Shown here: piece after piece, positions 14,601 through 22,110 of the stretch
Layout of the letters: every line of letters begins with the position of its first letter
How positions within the stretch are numbered: the first letter of the stretch is position 1
DNA from: an uncultured Saprospiraceae bacterium
GTDB taxonomy: Bacteria > Bacteroidota > Bacteroidia > Chitinophagales > Saprospiraceae
Length of the DNA stretch: 37,406 bases
Assembly (NCBI GenBank): GCA_937921775.1
Contig: CAKZUK010000182.1
Coordinates: 1 to 37,406 of the forward strand
Direction: 5' to 3'
The notes under the pieces: model-generated
The model's input: only the letters and a program-made list of their open reading frames with translations
Told to the model about the DNA's origin: nothing
Database searches by the model: none
Made by a program: the position numbers and the translations under genes

Positions 14601-15496
14601 TTGTAGTTTACAACATCTACGACTGCACCTGAAGCGTCAACCAGTACGATATCCTCACCAGCATTGGTTAATCCACCTGCAGTCCATTGACGAGGAGTGA
14701 TTCCGTATAAGCTTTCGATAGCGGCAGAATCAGCAGCAAGTACTAAGTATTGACCTGGCATCATCATTTGGTTGTCAAAAGTGTGTGTAATTCCACCTGT
14801 AAAGTAAAAATCAGTAAGATCGATTGCGATAGTACCTTTGTTGTACAATTCGAGATATTCACCTATTGCATCTGATCCTGGAGGATTGTACATGATTTCA
14901 GTGATTACAATATCCTCTGTAGAAGGAGGTAAAACAGAACAAGTCGCTGTGTTAGTAGCCCCCGGAGTTCCATAAATCAAAACAGATTCGATAAGGATAC
15001 CAGTGCTTGCAAGAGAAGCTGACCAGTTAGCAGGATCAGTGTTGTCGCTAGTTACATCGCAAAGTTCCATAGCGTAACCGTCGCCATCCGCTGTTGTTGG
15101 CCATAAGCCACCATCTAGGTAATCTACGTAGTCGACCATGATGCTAGAAGAATCATTCAGCTGAATGTCTTCACCATCATTGTTTAATCCACCACTGGTC
15201 CATTCGTAGCTGTTTACTCCAAGTACGTCCATCATCACAGCAGAATCGTTGGCCACAACGATATAGTCGCCTGGAGCAACAGTCGTGTTTGCTGGAAAGG
15301 TATACACCACTCCTTGAGAGAAAGAGTAGCCATTAAGATCAAGCATCATGGATGAGCCGTTGTACAACTCAATGTACTCAATGGTGTCAGATCCCGCGTT
15401 GGGTGCATTGTAAAAAATTTCTGTAATAGTCATTTGGGCGTTAAGCAAACCGAAGTTGCAGAATGCCAATAAGAGAATAAGTAGGTTTTTTTTCAT
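11660..15496 (-). CDS. Giant surface protein: lamin-tail, Calx-beta, OB-like repeats, T9SS domain
   Basis: A 1278-residue secreted protein. Domains in order: signal peptide (1-20); two lamin-tail domains (about 22-175 and 195-355, each with I-T-E-I-x-Y-N-x-P and E-Y-x-E-L-Y-N); a Calx-beta domain (about 367-478, with T-I-E-D-N-D); two nearly identical repeats of about 196 residues (486-681 and 695-891); an Ig/cadherin-like module (about 900-986, with L-A-N-D-N-T-P-N-G); a third, more diverged copy of the repeat (992-1190); and a T9SS type A sorting domain (about 1200-1278, with V-F-P-N-P-T-A-D). The repeats carry G-D-x-V-x-V-x-G-T-I-S-Q-F-N-G-L-T-Q-I, an OB-fold-like pattern seen next to extracellular nucleases, but no nuclease domain is present. 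Likely a cell-surface adhesin or matrix protein. The high acidic content of Calx-beta suggests calcium binding. Confidence 0.9.
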   Translation of the reverse strand: MKKNLLILLLAFCNFGLLNAQMTITEIFYNAPNAGSDTIEYIELYNGSSMMLDLNGYSFSQGVVYTFPANTTVAPGDYIVVANDSAVMMDVLGVNSYEWTSGGLNNDGEDIQLNDSSSIMVDYVDYLDGGLWPTTADGDGYAMELCDVTSDNTDPANWSASLASTGILIESVLIYGTPGATNTATCSVLPPSTEDIVITEIMYNPPGSDAIGEYLELYNKGTIAIDLTDFYFTGGITHTFDNQMMMPGQYLVLAADSAAIESLYGITPRQWTAGGLTNAGEDIVLVDASGAVVDVVNYNNNSPWPEIADGDGTSAILCDVNADNDDAANWSFSTNNTGITSGGGNDIIFASPGAANTCATAPYLFFNGTTDVTNEGNGTDMFAVRMANTGMMDTADVDIVIMGSGTATDGVDYTIINTTLHFSPEGIGESSVAFIDMALLDDTDIEADETVVIQMANPTMGATIATDGLFTITIEDNDGASYPTYPIGTVTTVDVDGVADSVGVECSLTGVVHGVNMRPSGLQFTFIDQNNDGIGLFYASGNFGYTVAEGDLVTVEGTISQFNGLTQINPDTVMMISSGNPLWNPDVVSSLSEANESQMTQMECVTLADPTQWTNSGSGFNVDIVVGMDTVQMRVDADTDVYGTTAPTGEFTVTGIGGQFDSSSPYDGGYQLIPRYIADVDQSACSVIGTGLPVYPIGDVSSVDADGVTDSLGVICGLIGTVHGVNMRPSGLQFTFIDDNNDGIGLFYASGNFGYTVTEGDRVLVEGTISQFNGLTQINPDSVFLISQNNPLFAPDIVTALSEATESQMTQMECVTLADPTQWTNSGSGFNVDVVVGMDTVQMRVDADTDVYGTAAPTGEFTITGIGGQFDSSVPHDEGYQLIPRYIADVDVVACLPPILDATDDNVTTDVDVPITITVLANDNTPNGTTTLELVDLPVFGTAVINTDLTITYTPDLGTCGLDAFSYVVCDASPLCDTANVVITVECEVNIPLYDIGDINNNDPEGSPDSLGVLCEIRGIVYGVNLRPAGLQFTIIDADDKEEGIANFLGSGNFGYTVAEGDEVGIFGTVGFFNGLTQMSIDSVYLISSANPLHDPETITDLNEDTESKLVKIFNLTLDDPTEWTNMGSGFNVSASDGTNTYQIRIDNDVDVFGTNPPVGVFNVTGLGGQFDNDSPYDSGYQIFPRYLPDFEMSISADDIELENKVHVFPNPTADVLFVGSEVQLDVMTITNILGQTLKTIVQPSHNEALDVVNFATGIYLITFEKDGYRWTKEWVKQ
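12824..13414 (-). repeat. Internal repeat 2 of the surface protein
   Basis: Encodes residues 695-891. At DNA level it is very similar to 13454-14041 with a period of 627 bp; stretches of more than 50 bases are identical, for example around 13013-13070 against 13640-13697. Confidence 0.85.
13454..14041 (-). repeat. Internal repeat 1 of the surface protein
   Basis: Encodes residues 486-681, the near-identical partner of 12824-13414. A third, clearly older copy is encoded at 11927-12523 (residues 992-1190). Confidence 0.85.
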
Positions 15497-15533
15497 AATT
15501 CTTTACTGGTTTGTTGATTGAATAAATCAGTTG

Positions 15534-15541
15534 CAAAGTTA
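15534..15541 (-). promoter_or_regulatory. -7 element TAACTTTG for the large surface-protein gene
   Basis: Full TAnnTTTG match on the minus strand, 37 nt upstream of the ATG at 15496. Confidence 0.5.
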
Positions 15542-15702
15542 TAACAATAAGTTAGACTATTAATATTGACAGCTTACAATTACTTGTAAAGTATATGCTA
15601 TTTAACATATAAATTTGTGGAGCGAAAGGCTAAAGTAGGTACTCAATTTAAACTAAGTAATGATTTAGGGTTTAACCAAATAAGTGATTGAGTACAAAGC
15701 GA

Positions 15703-15735
15703 AATCCCGAATCTTCGCGGGGAAGATTCGGGATT
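15703..15735 (-). terminator. Terminator-like hairpin after the TonB-dependent receptor gene
   Basis: Perfect 14-bp arms, 15703-15716 and 15722-15735 (AATCCCGAATCTTC and its complement), with a 5-nt loop, 25 bp beyond the stop at 15761. The stem is strong but the following T-tract is weak. Confidence 0.7.
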
Positions 15736-15760
15736 GCTAAAAAATATGCTTTAGAAATTC

Positions 15761-18571
15761 TTAGAATGTAAATTTAAATCCTGCATTCCAAGTACGACCA
15801 AAACCGAAATAACCTCTTGCTCCAGCGAGATCAGATCTATCTGTAGCTTCTGCGACGTATAATTCATCGAATACGTTGTTAACGTTTAATCTAAAACGAC
15901 CTGGCATGTTATAGATTTTGAAGTTATAGGTAAGACCAGCATTAGCTACCTGATAAGCAGGTAATTTTAGTGGTTGCTTTTCAGCATCAGTAGCATCTGG
16001 ATCATTTCTAGTAGTTGGGTCAAACTGAGCATAAAGATTATCGTAAGCAAACACTTCTATATCTAAGCCTAAGCCAAAGTTAAAGTCATATCTAATACTT
16101 CCATATAATGTAGTCTGTGCAGCATCCCCCACTTTAAGTCCGTCTGCATATATTTCTAAGGTTTCAACAAGGTTTTGATTCTCGTCAAAAATGTCAGTAA
16201 CTACATTGTTCTTCCATTCCCAGTTACCAACTGATCCCATTGCTTTAAGAGTAAGACCTTTTGCTGGATAAGCCGCAATTTCTAATTCGATACCAGAATG
16301 AAGTGCATCAAGTCCTTGAATATTAGCGATACCAGGTGATCCATCATCGTTTGTAAATCGTTGTCTTAAAGATATATCTTGCCAGTTGGAGTAATAAGCA
16401 TTTAAGTTAATACTTCCCTTACTTGTGTTATAACCAATACCACCTTCTCCAGCGATTACCTTTTCATTGATGGCATCTTCGTTTATGTCAGTATTATTAA
16501 AGTTAAAAAATACTGCATCAAAAATAGGTGCCTTAGAATAGTATCCACCATTTAAGAAAACATTGAGTTGGTCAGTTATATTTATGTTAGCACCTGCTTT
16601 AGCGTTATAGCCGAGGAAGTTATAGGTATCAGAAACTCGATTATCATCACCTTCTGAGTAATTAAATCGATCTTCTCTCTGATAAGAAGTATTAGAAACT
16701 GAACCTGCACCAAAAACAGAAAGTTTATCTTGAGCATATTCTAGTTGAAGGAAAGCTCCTTGCCATCCAACAATACCATCATTATCATAGTGAATTTTAC
16801 CTTCTTGATCTTTAATAGTAAAGTTACCCGTGTCTTCCAACAATAAACGTCCTTGTTCAACGCTTTCAATTTCACCATCTCCGTCCAAATCAATAGCTAC
16901 AAAATTAGCATCTGTGTCAGATAAAGTTTTGTTTCTTCTAGAGTTACCAATCCACGCATCATTTCCGAGTAGATTATCTATTCTACGGTAATGAATACCT
17001 CTATAATGTCTAACATCGAGACCGCCTAATAATTTAAGATTATCAGATAATTCGTGTGTAAGTGTAGACAATACGCCTAACCAATTGTGCTCATTCATTG
17101 AAGCTCTTCTAATGATACCATTGTTCTCTGCAGCAAGCTTACCATATTGAGTATCAATATTTCCAGGTGCACCAAAACCGTCTACATCATTTCCTCTATT
17201 CCAAGAAACAATGTCATCCATTCTTAGTAGTCCATTATCTGTTTTTGGTAATCCAAAATAAGCAGATCCACCGATAGAACCTCTATCTCCTGTTCCTCCA
17301 CCACGACCTGTGGAATAGTAAGCAGAAGTAGCAAGGAATGTGCTAGGGCTAATATCCCAATAGTGATTCAATGCCATTTGTGGCTTGTGATAGAAATTTT
17401 CACGCATGGTGAAGATTTCACCGTCAAGGTAACCGTAATCTGAATTATAAGTAATAGAACCTGGTCCTTCACCATTTAGATAATCACTTGCTTTTTGGTC
17501 TTTAATAAAATCAGCAAATGCGTCATTGTAAGCATCGATTTCTTCTGGTGTGTCGGTAGGTCCGTCGTATTCAAAAGGGACATAATCAGATCCAAGCTTA
17601 CCTGCAAAGGTTCGTTGTCCGTGTCTTTGTGGCGCACCGATAGCAGTAAATACTAATTGATGTTTGTCATTAATTTCTTTAGAAACAGAAGCGAAGTAAG
17701 ACCAAGCATTAATCCATGTAGCATCAACATATCCTTGACCAGTTGTTCTAGAACCAGAGAAAGTCATAGCCCAACCTTTTTCGGTTCTACCAGTAGAAAC
17801 GGTAGCTCCATATTTAAGGTAGCCATTATTACCTACTGAAGAAAATACAGTACCTCCTTGTTTTTGGTCAGTTGTTTTTGTGATAATGTTGATGGTACCA
17901 CCAACAGAGTTGATCGCTAGTTTTGATGCGCCTAATCCACGCTGTACTTGAGTTGTCTTGGTAACGTCAGCTAATCCAGCCCAGTTAGACCAGTAAACCC
18001 AACCGTTTTCCATGTCGTTGACAGGAATACCGTTGATCATTACAGCAATATTACGCTGATTGAAACCTCGAATGTTAATACGAGCATCTCCAAATCCGCC
18101 ACCACTTTTAGTAGCGTATACAGAAGGAGTTGATTTCAAAATTTCAGGAAATTCCTGATTACCAACTTTCAATTCAATTTCTTCAGCAGAAATGTTTGAA
18201 ACAGCAACAGGGGTTTTTCTGTTTTCAGCGTAAGAAGCAACTACTTTTACTTCTGATAGACCGATCGCATCGGATCCACAAGCGATGGAACCAACGTTAA
18301 TATCACCATTCGTGACAGTAGCGTCCATTTTTACATCATCATATCCGATGTAAGAAACGACGAGAGTGTAAGTACCAGCAGCTACATTATTGAGTACAAA
18401 GTTACCGTCAAAGTCACTGACTGTTCCTGTAGATGTGCCTTCAATAAGAACAGAAGCTCCTATCAGTGGCTCATCAGTTTCGGCATCAATCAACTTACCG
18501 GTAATATTACCTTGTGCAAAAGCAGCAAGCGCAAATACCATAAAGCAAAGAAAGGTAAAAAGTTTTTTCAT
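15761..18571 (-). CDS. TonB-dependent outer-membrane receptor
   Basis: A 936-residue outer-membrane receptor. Order: signal peptide (1-19, cleaved before Q-G-N-I-T-G); carboxypeptidase regulatory-like beta-sandwich (about 22-95, with G-K-L-I-D-A-E-T-D-E-P-L-I-G-A-S-V and Y-I-G-Y); plug domain (about 115-235, with I-N-I-R-G-F-N-Q-R-N-I-A-V-M-I-N-G-I-P and S-V-G-G-T-I-N-I-I-T-K); then the 22-strand barrel ending in G-F-K-F-T-F with the terminal Phe typical of barrel insertion. It would import a large substrate using TonB energy. No SusD partner is adjacent, so it is not a classical polysaccharide locus; length and sequence resemble the broad TonB receptor group, and the substrate cannot be named. 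AAAAGATA at 18596-18603 (TATCTTTT on the minus strand) may be its -7 box. Confidence 0.92.
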   Translation of the reverse strand: MKKLFTFLCFMVFALAAFAQGNITGKLIDAETDEPLIGASVLIEGTSTGTVSDFDGNFVLNNVAAGTYTLVVSYIGYDDVKMDATVTNGDINVGSIACGSDAIGLSEVKVVASYAENRKTPVAVSNISAEEIELKVGNQEFPEILKSTPSVYATKSGGGFGDARINIRGFNQRNIAVMINGIPVNDMENGWVYWSNWAGLADVTKTTQVQRGLGASKLAINSVGGTINIITKTTDQKQGGTVFSSVGNNGYLKYGATVSTGRTEKGWAMTFSGSRTTGQGYVDATWINAWSYFASVSKEINDKHQLVFTAIGAPQRHGQRTFAGKLGSDYVPFEYDGPTDTPEEIDAYNDAFADFIKDQKASDYLNGEGPGSITYNSDYGYLDGEIFTMRENFYHKPQMALNHYWDISPSTFLATSAYYSTGRGGGTGDRGSIGGSAYFGLPKTDNGLLRMDDIVSWNRGNDVDGFGAPGNIDTQYGKLAAENNGIIRRASMNEHNWLGVLSTLTHELSDNLKLLGGLDVRHYRGIHYRRIDNLLGNDAWIGNSRRNKTLSDTDANFVAIDLDGDGEIESVEQGRLLLEDTGNFTIKDQEGKIHYDNDGIVGWQGAFLQLEYAQDKLSVFGAGSVSNTSYQREDRFNYSEGDDNRVSDTYNFLGYNAKAGANINITDQLNVFLNGGYYSKAPIFDAVFFNFNNTDINEDAINEKVIAGEGGIGYNTSKGSINLNAYYSNWQDISLRQRFTNDDGSPGIANIQGLDALHSGIELEIAAYPAKGLTLKAMGSVGNWEWKNNVVTDIFDENQNLVETLEIYADGLKVGDAAQTTLYGSIRYDFNFGLGLDIEVFAYDNLYAQFDPTTRNDPDATDAEKQPLKLPAYQVANAGLTYNFKIYNMPGRFRLNVNNVFDELYVAEATDRSDLAGARGYFGFGRTWNAGFKFTF

Positions 18572-19124
18572 GTGTCAGGAAATTTGATTTCGTTAAAAAG
18601 ATAATTCTAAATTATTAAGCAACCTTGATAAAATGTGTTCAAAGGCTGGCAAGTTTAAAGCTATTTCGTAACTATTTAGTTTAAATTGGTTTGACTAAAT
18701 CATTAAGCATAGCTTGAGTAAATACTTAAGTGTATTTGCAAAATGACTTTTAATATTGACTAAGGCCAATATGCTTGTTTTTTATGGGAGAATAATCTGA
18801 GAATTTCATTGAGCTAGCAGTATACGTTGACTGTTCGATCAATTTAATTGGTTCTTTTTCAGTTAGATAAGCTAGACTTGATAGAGCTGGTTGTTGAAGA
18901 ACTATAATAATGTAGTTTAAGGGAATTAATATAATGTCAGTTTTGGCTTTGTTTATAAGCTTAGCTGCTAATTCCCTATCGATCAATCGCTTAGAAAATT
19001 TATAAAAACGGTAGAAAGTAAAATAATTTTGTTCCGTCTCTTATCAATACTCAAAATCTAAAATGTCAACCAGTTTACGAAACAAATCTAAGATAAGTAT
19101 CCTAAAATCCGGCATTTTAAAGGC
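18572..19124. other. Intergenic region, 553 bp, no supported feature
   Basis: AT-rich and non-coding apart from a possible -7 box at 18596-18603 for the receptor gene. A 78-codon minus-strand open frame at 18750-18986 has no promoter, start context or recognisable composition and is not called. Confidence 0.45.
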
Positions 19125-20060
19125 TTATTTTTTAGGCGGCAAAAATATCTCAGCCATCATGCATCGCACACTTCCTCCACCTATTAGTTCAATTGTATTG
19201 ATTGGACTATGAATTATACGAGTATGCGCTTCTATTTTGTTGATTTGTAGTTCGTTAAGTGATTGATAAGCTTGAGTAGACATCATTAGGAATGTTTCAC
19301 CCGTCTTATTTCTTATTTGGAGCATATTCCCTGCAAAAGCTTCCATTTGCTTCATACTAATCTCAATTAGTACTTTTCCACTATCTGCTAGGCTTCTTTT
19401 GATACGTTCCAATTCATTGGGATTGCGGATGGCGTCAGATACGAAGATGGCGAAACTTTCTCCGAGGGCCATCATCACGTTGGTATGATATATTTCTTGC
19501 CCTTTAGCGTCAAGCGCTTTAAAACTGACCGCTTTATATCCCAGCAGTTTGCAAAATTTTTCAAAAATATTAAGATGCGTTCGTGGACTAAGGCAGGCGT
19601 AAGCAATTTTATGCGTTCTATCGAGAATCATGCTACCAGTACCTTCCAAAAACTGCTCTTTGGATTCAAAATGTGTTAAAGGCAAAATTGCCTTTACCTT
19701 AAATTTATCAGCAATTGCATCCAATATTCGCTCACTTCGCTCCAATCGTCGAACCTCAGCAAACATTGGATAAGTCAGAATCATCCCATTTTCATGAAAA
19801 CTCACCCAATTATTAGGGAAAACAGCATCTGGCGTTTGGAATTGAGGAGAATCATCCATTACAATGACCTCAATATCCAGTGATCTCAGCATACGAACCA
19901 TCCCATCAAACTCTTCCATCGCTTTTTTGCTGATTTCTGATGCGGTTAACTGATCGGTTTTTGATTGAAAGGCATTGCTGGCAGCAGTTTCTTCATTAAA
20001 CCCAAAGTGGCTTGGGCGTATCATGAGAATGTGGTTAGTGGTTTGACGAGCTTCGTTCAC
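19125..20060 (-). CDS. ctlX: Citrulline hydrolase CtlX (arginine deiminase-related, amidinotransferase fold)
   Basis: A 311-residue enzyme of the guanidine-modifying (amidinotransferase) superfamily, closest by motif to the CtlX group, reported as a citrulline-using hydrolase. Motifs: T-P-D-A-V-F-P-N-N-W-V-S-F-H at residues 76-89 (Asp78), L-E-G-T-G-S-M-I-L-D-R at 138-148 (Glu139), I-Y-H-T-N-V-M-M at 190-197 (His192) and G-G-G-S-V-R-C-M-M-A-E near the C-terminus with the nucleophile Cys300. This is the Asp/Glu-His-Cys set of the superfamily. It probably releases ammonia from citrulline or a related ureido compound, feeding nitrogen metabolism; substrate is inferred from the family. The frame starts with GTG at 20060; an internal ATG at 20024 would remove residues that look native to the first strand, so GTG is kept with modest confidence. 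Confidence 0.85.
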   Translation of the reverse strand: MNEARQTTNHILMIRPSHFGFNEETAASNAFQSKTDQLTASEISKKAMEEFDGMVRMLRSLDIEVIVMDDSPQFQTPDAVFPNNWVSFHENGMILTYPMFAEVRRLERSERILDAIADKFKVKAILPLTHFESKEQFLEGTGSMILDRTHKIAYACLSPRTHLNIFEKFCKLLGYKAVSFKALDAKGQEIYHTNVMMALGESFAIFVSDAIRNPNELERIKRSLADSGKVLIEISMKQMEAFAGNMLQIRNKTGETFLMMSTQAYQSLNELQINKIEAHTRIIHSPINTIELIGGGSVRCMMAEIFLPPKK

Positions 20061-20235
20061 TATATGATTTGTAAAATTTTATAAAATAATGAGACAAATA
20101 TAAGCCAAAAAGTCAAAACTCTCGTACAAGGACTTAATACCTATTATTTTGGAATAATATTTGTTAAATATATTTTTATTATAATGTGTAATTAACTCAT
20201 TAACATTGCATCAGGCACCAATAATAGAATAGACC

Positions 20236-20685
20236 ATGCCAATGAAAAATCTTAACATTATCCTTATGCTGGCTATAGTTCAACTTTGTAGCTGTTCTAA
20301 TCCAACGGATCGTCAATCTATTCCTATTAGCAAAGCTTCGATTTTCCCTACAAAAAGTCAGAAAGTAGATAATTCAGTAGCCTTCATTTATGATTACAAT
20401 CCTGAGCGGCTTAAACTTGAATGGACAGCGTGTAAGATTGCAAAAAGCAGCGGAGATCAACTATTAGATGCTTTAAATGCATTCATCGATAAGAACAAAG
20501 AAAAAGGTATTTGTAAATCACTTCGAATACAAAAAATAGAAGACAATAAGCAACAGCTAGTTATCTCCTTTTCAGAGAAGCCTGTCTTTAAAAATAAGAA
20601 AGAAGAGAAAATATTTCTGACAGCACTGGATATGACGATCAGTCGAAATTCAGAACAAGAAGATTTTGAAATTAGCTTTTTATAA
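20236..20685 (+). CDS. Lipoprotein of unknown function (possible GerMN-like fold)
   Basis: A 149-residue lipoprotein. The N-terminal signal ends in L-C-S-C, giving a lipidated Cys at residue 20. After a polar linker (about 21-55), the mature domain (about 57-149) has two features vaguely like the GerMN fold: a helix D-Q-L-L-D-A-L-N-A-F-I-D followed by a strand Q-Q-L-V-I-S-F-S-E-K-P and a helix I-F-L-T-A-L-D-M-T-I. That assignment is weak and should not be relied on. An alternative start at the second Met (residue 3) gives the same signal peptide. The next gene on the same strand is a membrane-anchored coiled-coil protein; the gap between them is almost wholly a 161-bp palindromic element. Confidence 0.7.
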   Translation: MPMKNLNIILMLAIVQLCSCSNPTDRQSIPISKASIFPTKSQKVDNSVAFIYDYNPERLKLEWTACKIAKSSGDQLLDALNAFIDKNKEKGICKSLRIQKIEDNKQQLVISFSEKPVFKNKKEEKIFLTALDMTISRNSEQEDFEISFL

Positions 20686-20710
20686 AACGAAGTTGTTTTA
20701 ACCGCTTCAA

Positions 20711-20871
20711 TACACTGTAAGCTAATTTTCTTTATGTTTTGAAAGTAGCATTTTTGTTCAAATCGAGGCAGGCACGGAACCTGATAGCCTTAGCTATCAA
20801 GGTGAGTACAGAACAAAGAGTTGGATAAAAAGATCTTTTTCAAAATGTAATTAATTTTATGTTACAGTGTA
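20711..20871 (+). repeat. 161-bp palindromic element, copy B
   Basis: Bounded by TACACTGTAA (20711-20720) and TTACAGTGTA (20862-20871). Arms are imperfect reverse complements, and the exact centre is GATAGC (20783-20788), loop CTTA, GCTATC (20793-20798). It is flanked by direct TTCAA on both sides (20706-20710 and 20872-20876), which looks like a 5-bp target duplication; a TA duplication counted within the ends is the alternative. It is about 97% identical to the inverse copy at 36919-37079 and has no coding capacity. Confidence 0.9.
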
Positions 20872-20925
20872 TTCAACTAGAGAATTGATAATAATATTAT
20901 AAAACACCTATTAATTAAAACACTC

Positions 20926-21903
20926 ATGACCAGAACACTATTAGCAGCTTTAGGTTCAATCATAATTATTGGGCTTGCAGCATTCAGCACACACCAAAAT
21001 AATACGCTTGACGACAGAGACAAGACAATCGTTCATCAAATTGGTGAGATTGAATATCTTCAAAACACCTTAGAAGAAGAAACGAATCTTCGGATTTCTG
21101 TAGAGGAATTAAACTTCGCTTACGAAACCAAAATTGAGCAACTAAGAGACAGTGTAGCTCAGTTGGAATCTACAGCAAGACGATTGCGTAGAAAGATTTC
21201 AAAGCAGGACAAGACTTTAAAAAGTTTGTCTAAGAAGTTGAAGTCAATCGAACAATCTTATAATGCGATAAAGCTTGAGATTTCAGAACTTGCTCGTCAG
21301 GATCAGTTGGATCAGCAGCGCATTAATCAACTCGAAGCCGAGAAAGTTGAGATGCGACAAACCATCACAACTATCGAACGCACCAAAGAAAAGATTGATA
21401 TTGAAAAACAAAAAGTAGAACAGGATTTGATGGCGACTCAAATGGAAGAAGCTCGTTTGGCTCGTGTTGGAAATATCATTGACAATACCCGTGTTGTTTA
21501 CCAAAATGTTTCTCTTCAGAAAAAACGTTTTGGCAAAAAGATCACAAAAATTGGAAAGAAAAATTCAAAATGGGCTTATACCCTATTGAACTTCCAATTG
21601 ATTCACGATAATCACCAGTTACTTCTTGACGAGAAATTTGTTGCAAAAGTAGTAAATACGGATACCAACGAAATCCTATCTTATGTTGAGAGCAATCCTA
21701 ACTTCCCGGATAGTGATAAAGATTCAAAAGGAGTGCCTTTTACATTTGATGGTAACTCTATTGAGATCGCTCACTTCAACAATCAAAAGAAGAACGGAAA
21801 GAACTTTGAAGTTCAGATCTTCTATGTTGATAATACTGGCCAGGAACATTTGTTGAGAGGCGGTATTCGAGAATTTATTAAGGGACGGAAGTTGGTTAAA
21901 TAA
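20926..21903 (+). CDS. Membrane-anchored coiled-coil protein
   Basis: A 325-residue protein with an N-terminal signal anchor (about residues 4-21), a long heptad-rich coiled coil from about residue 35 to 180 (repeated E/K/Q/L patterns such as I-E-Q-L-R-D-S-V-A-Q-L-E), and a C-terminal globular, beta-rich domain (about 195-325, containing L-L-N-F-Q-L-I-H-D-N-H-Q-L and F-E-V-Q-I-F-Y-V-D-N-T-G-Q-E-H). Probably exposed to the periplasm and anchored in the inner membrane. I do not recognise a named family; the layout recalls envelope scaffold proteins. It ends at a distant UUCG terminator, leaving a transcribed 3' region of about 180 nt. Confidence 0.8.
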   Translation: MTRTLLAALGSIIIIGLAAFSTHQNNTLDDRDKTIVHQIGEIEYLQNTLEEETNLRISVEELNFAYETKIEQLRDSVAQLESTARRLRRKISKQDKTLKSLSKKLKSIEQSYNAIKLEISELARQDQLDQQRINQLEAEKVEMRQTITTIERTKEKIDIEKQKVEQDLMATQMEEARLARVGNIIDNTRVVYQNVSLQKKRFGKKITKIGKKNSKWAYTLLNFQLIHDNHQLLLDEKFVAKVVNTDTNEILSYVESNPNFPDSDKDSKGVPFTFDGNSIEIAHFNNQKKNGKNFEVQIFYVDNTGQEHLLRGGIREFIKGRKLVK

Positions 21904-21954
21904 TAACTTGTCTTCGGCTACACTGAGTCGGGGCTAGTCCATTTGGTAGACGCT

Positions 21955-21978
21955 ATGGCTCTTAATTATAAGAGCTAT
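21955..21978 (+). other. Hairpin in the 3' region of the coiled-coil gene
   Basis: ATGGCTCTT (21955-21963) pairs with AAGAGCTAT (21970-21978), one G-T wobble, 6-nt loop. It lies in the 177-bp stretch between the stop codon and the terminator and just after a D-loop-like TTTGGTAGAC, giving a superficial tRNA likeness without a T arm. Confidence 0.5.
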
Positions 21979-22080
21979 CCTTTAGCAGACTTAAGTAAGA
22001 CGCATTAAAACAAAACGAAAACGAAAGATTTTTCCCATCGCTGCTCATTAAGACCAGTGATCCTTTTGAACATTATCATT

Positions 22081-22107
22081 AGGCAGTGCTTCGGCGCTGC
22101 CTTTTTT
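22081..22107 (+). terminator. UUCG-tetraloop rho-independent terminator
   Basis: AGGCAGTGC (22081-22089), loop TTCG, GCGCTGCCT (22094 onward, one G-T wobble), followed by TTTTTT on the + strand. The C(UUCG)G loop is exceptionally stable. It ends the transcript of the coiled-coil gene and abuts the stop codon of the convergent ZIP transporter gene. Confidence 0.9.
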
Positions 22108-22110
22108 GTT

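Noticed and set aside
18750..18986. Minus-strand open frame of 78 codons
   Set aside because: No promoter, no recognisable domain or signal, and composition like non-coding AT-rich DNA.
21930..21980. tRNA-like sequence (GGGGCTAG..., TTTGGTAGAC, anticodon-like hairpin)
   Set aside because: No T arm (no GGTTCAAATCC-like sequence) and no complementary 3' acceptor strand.
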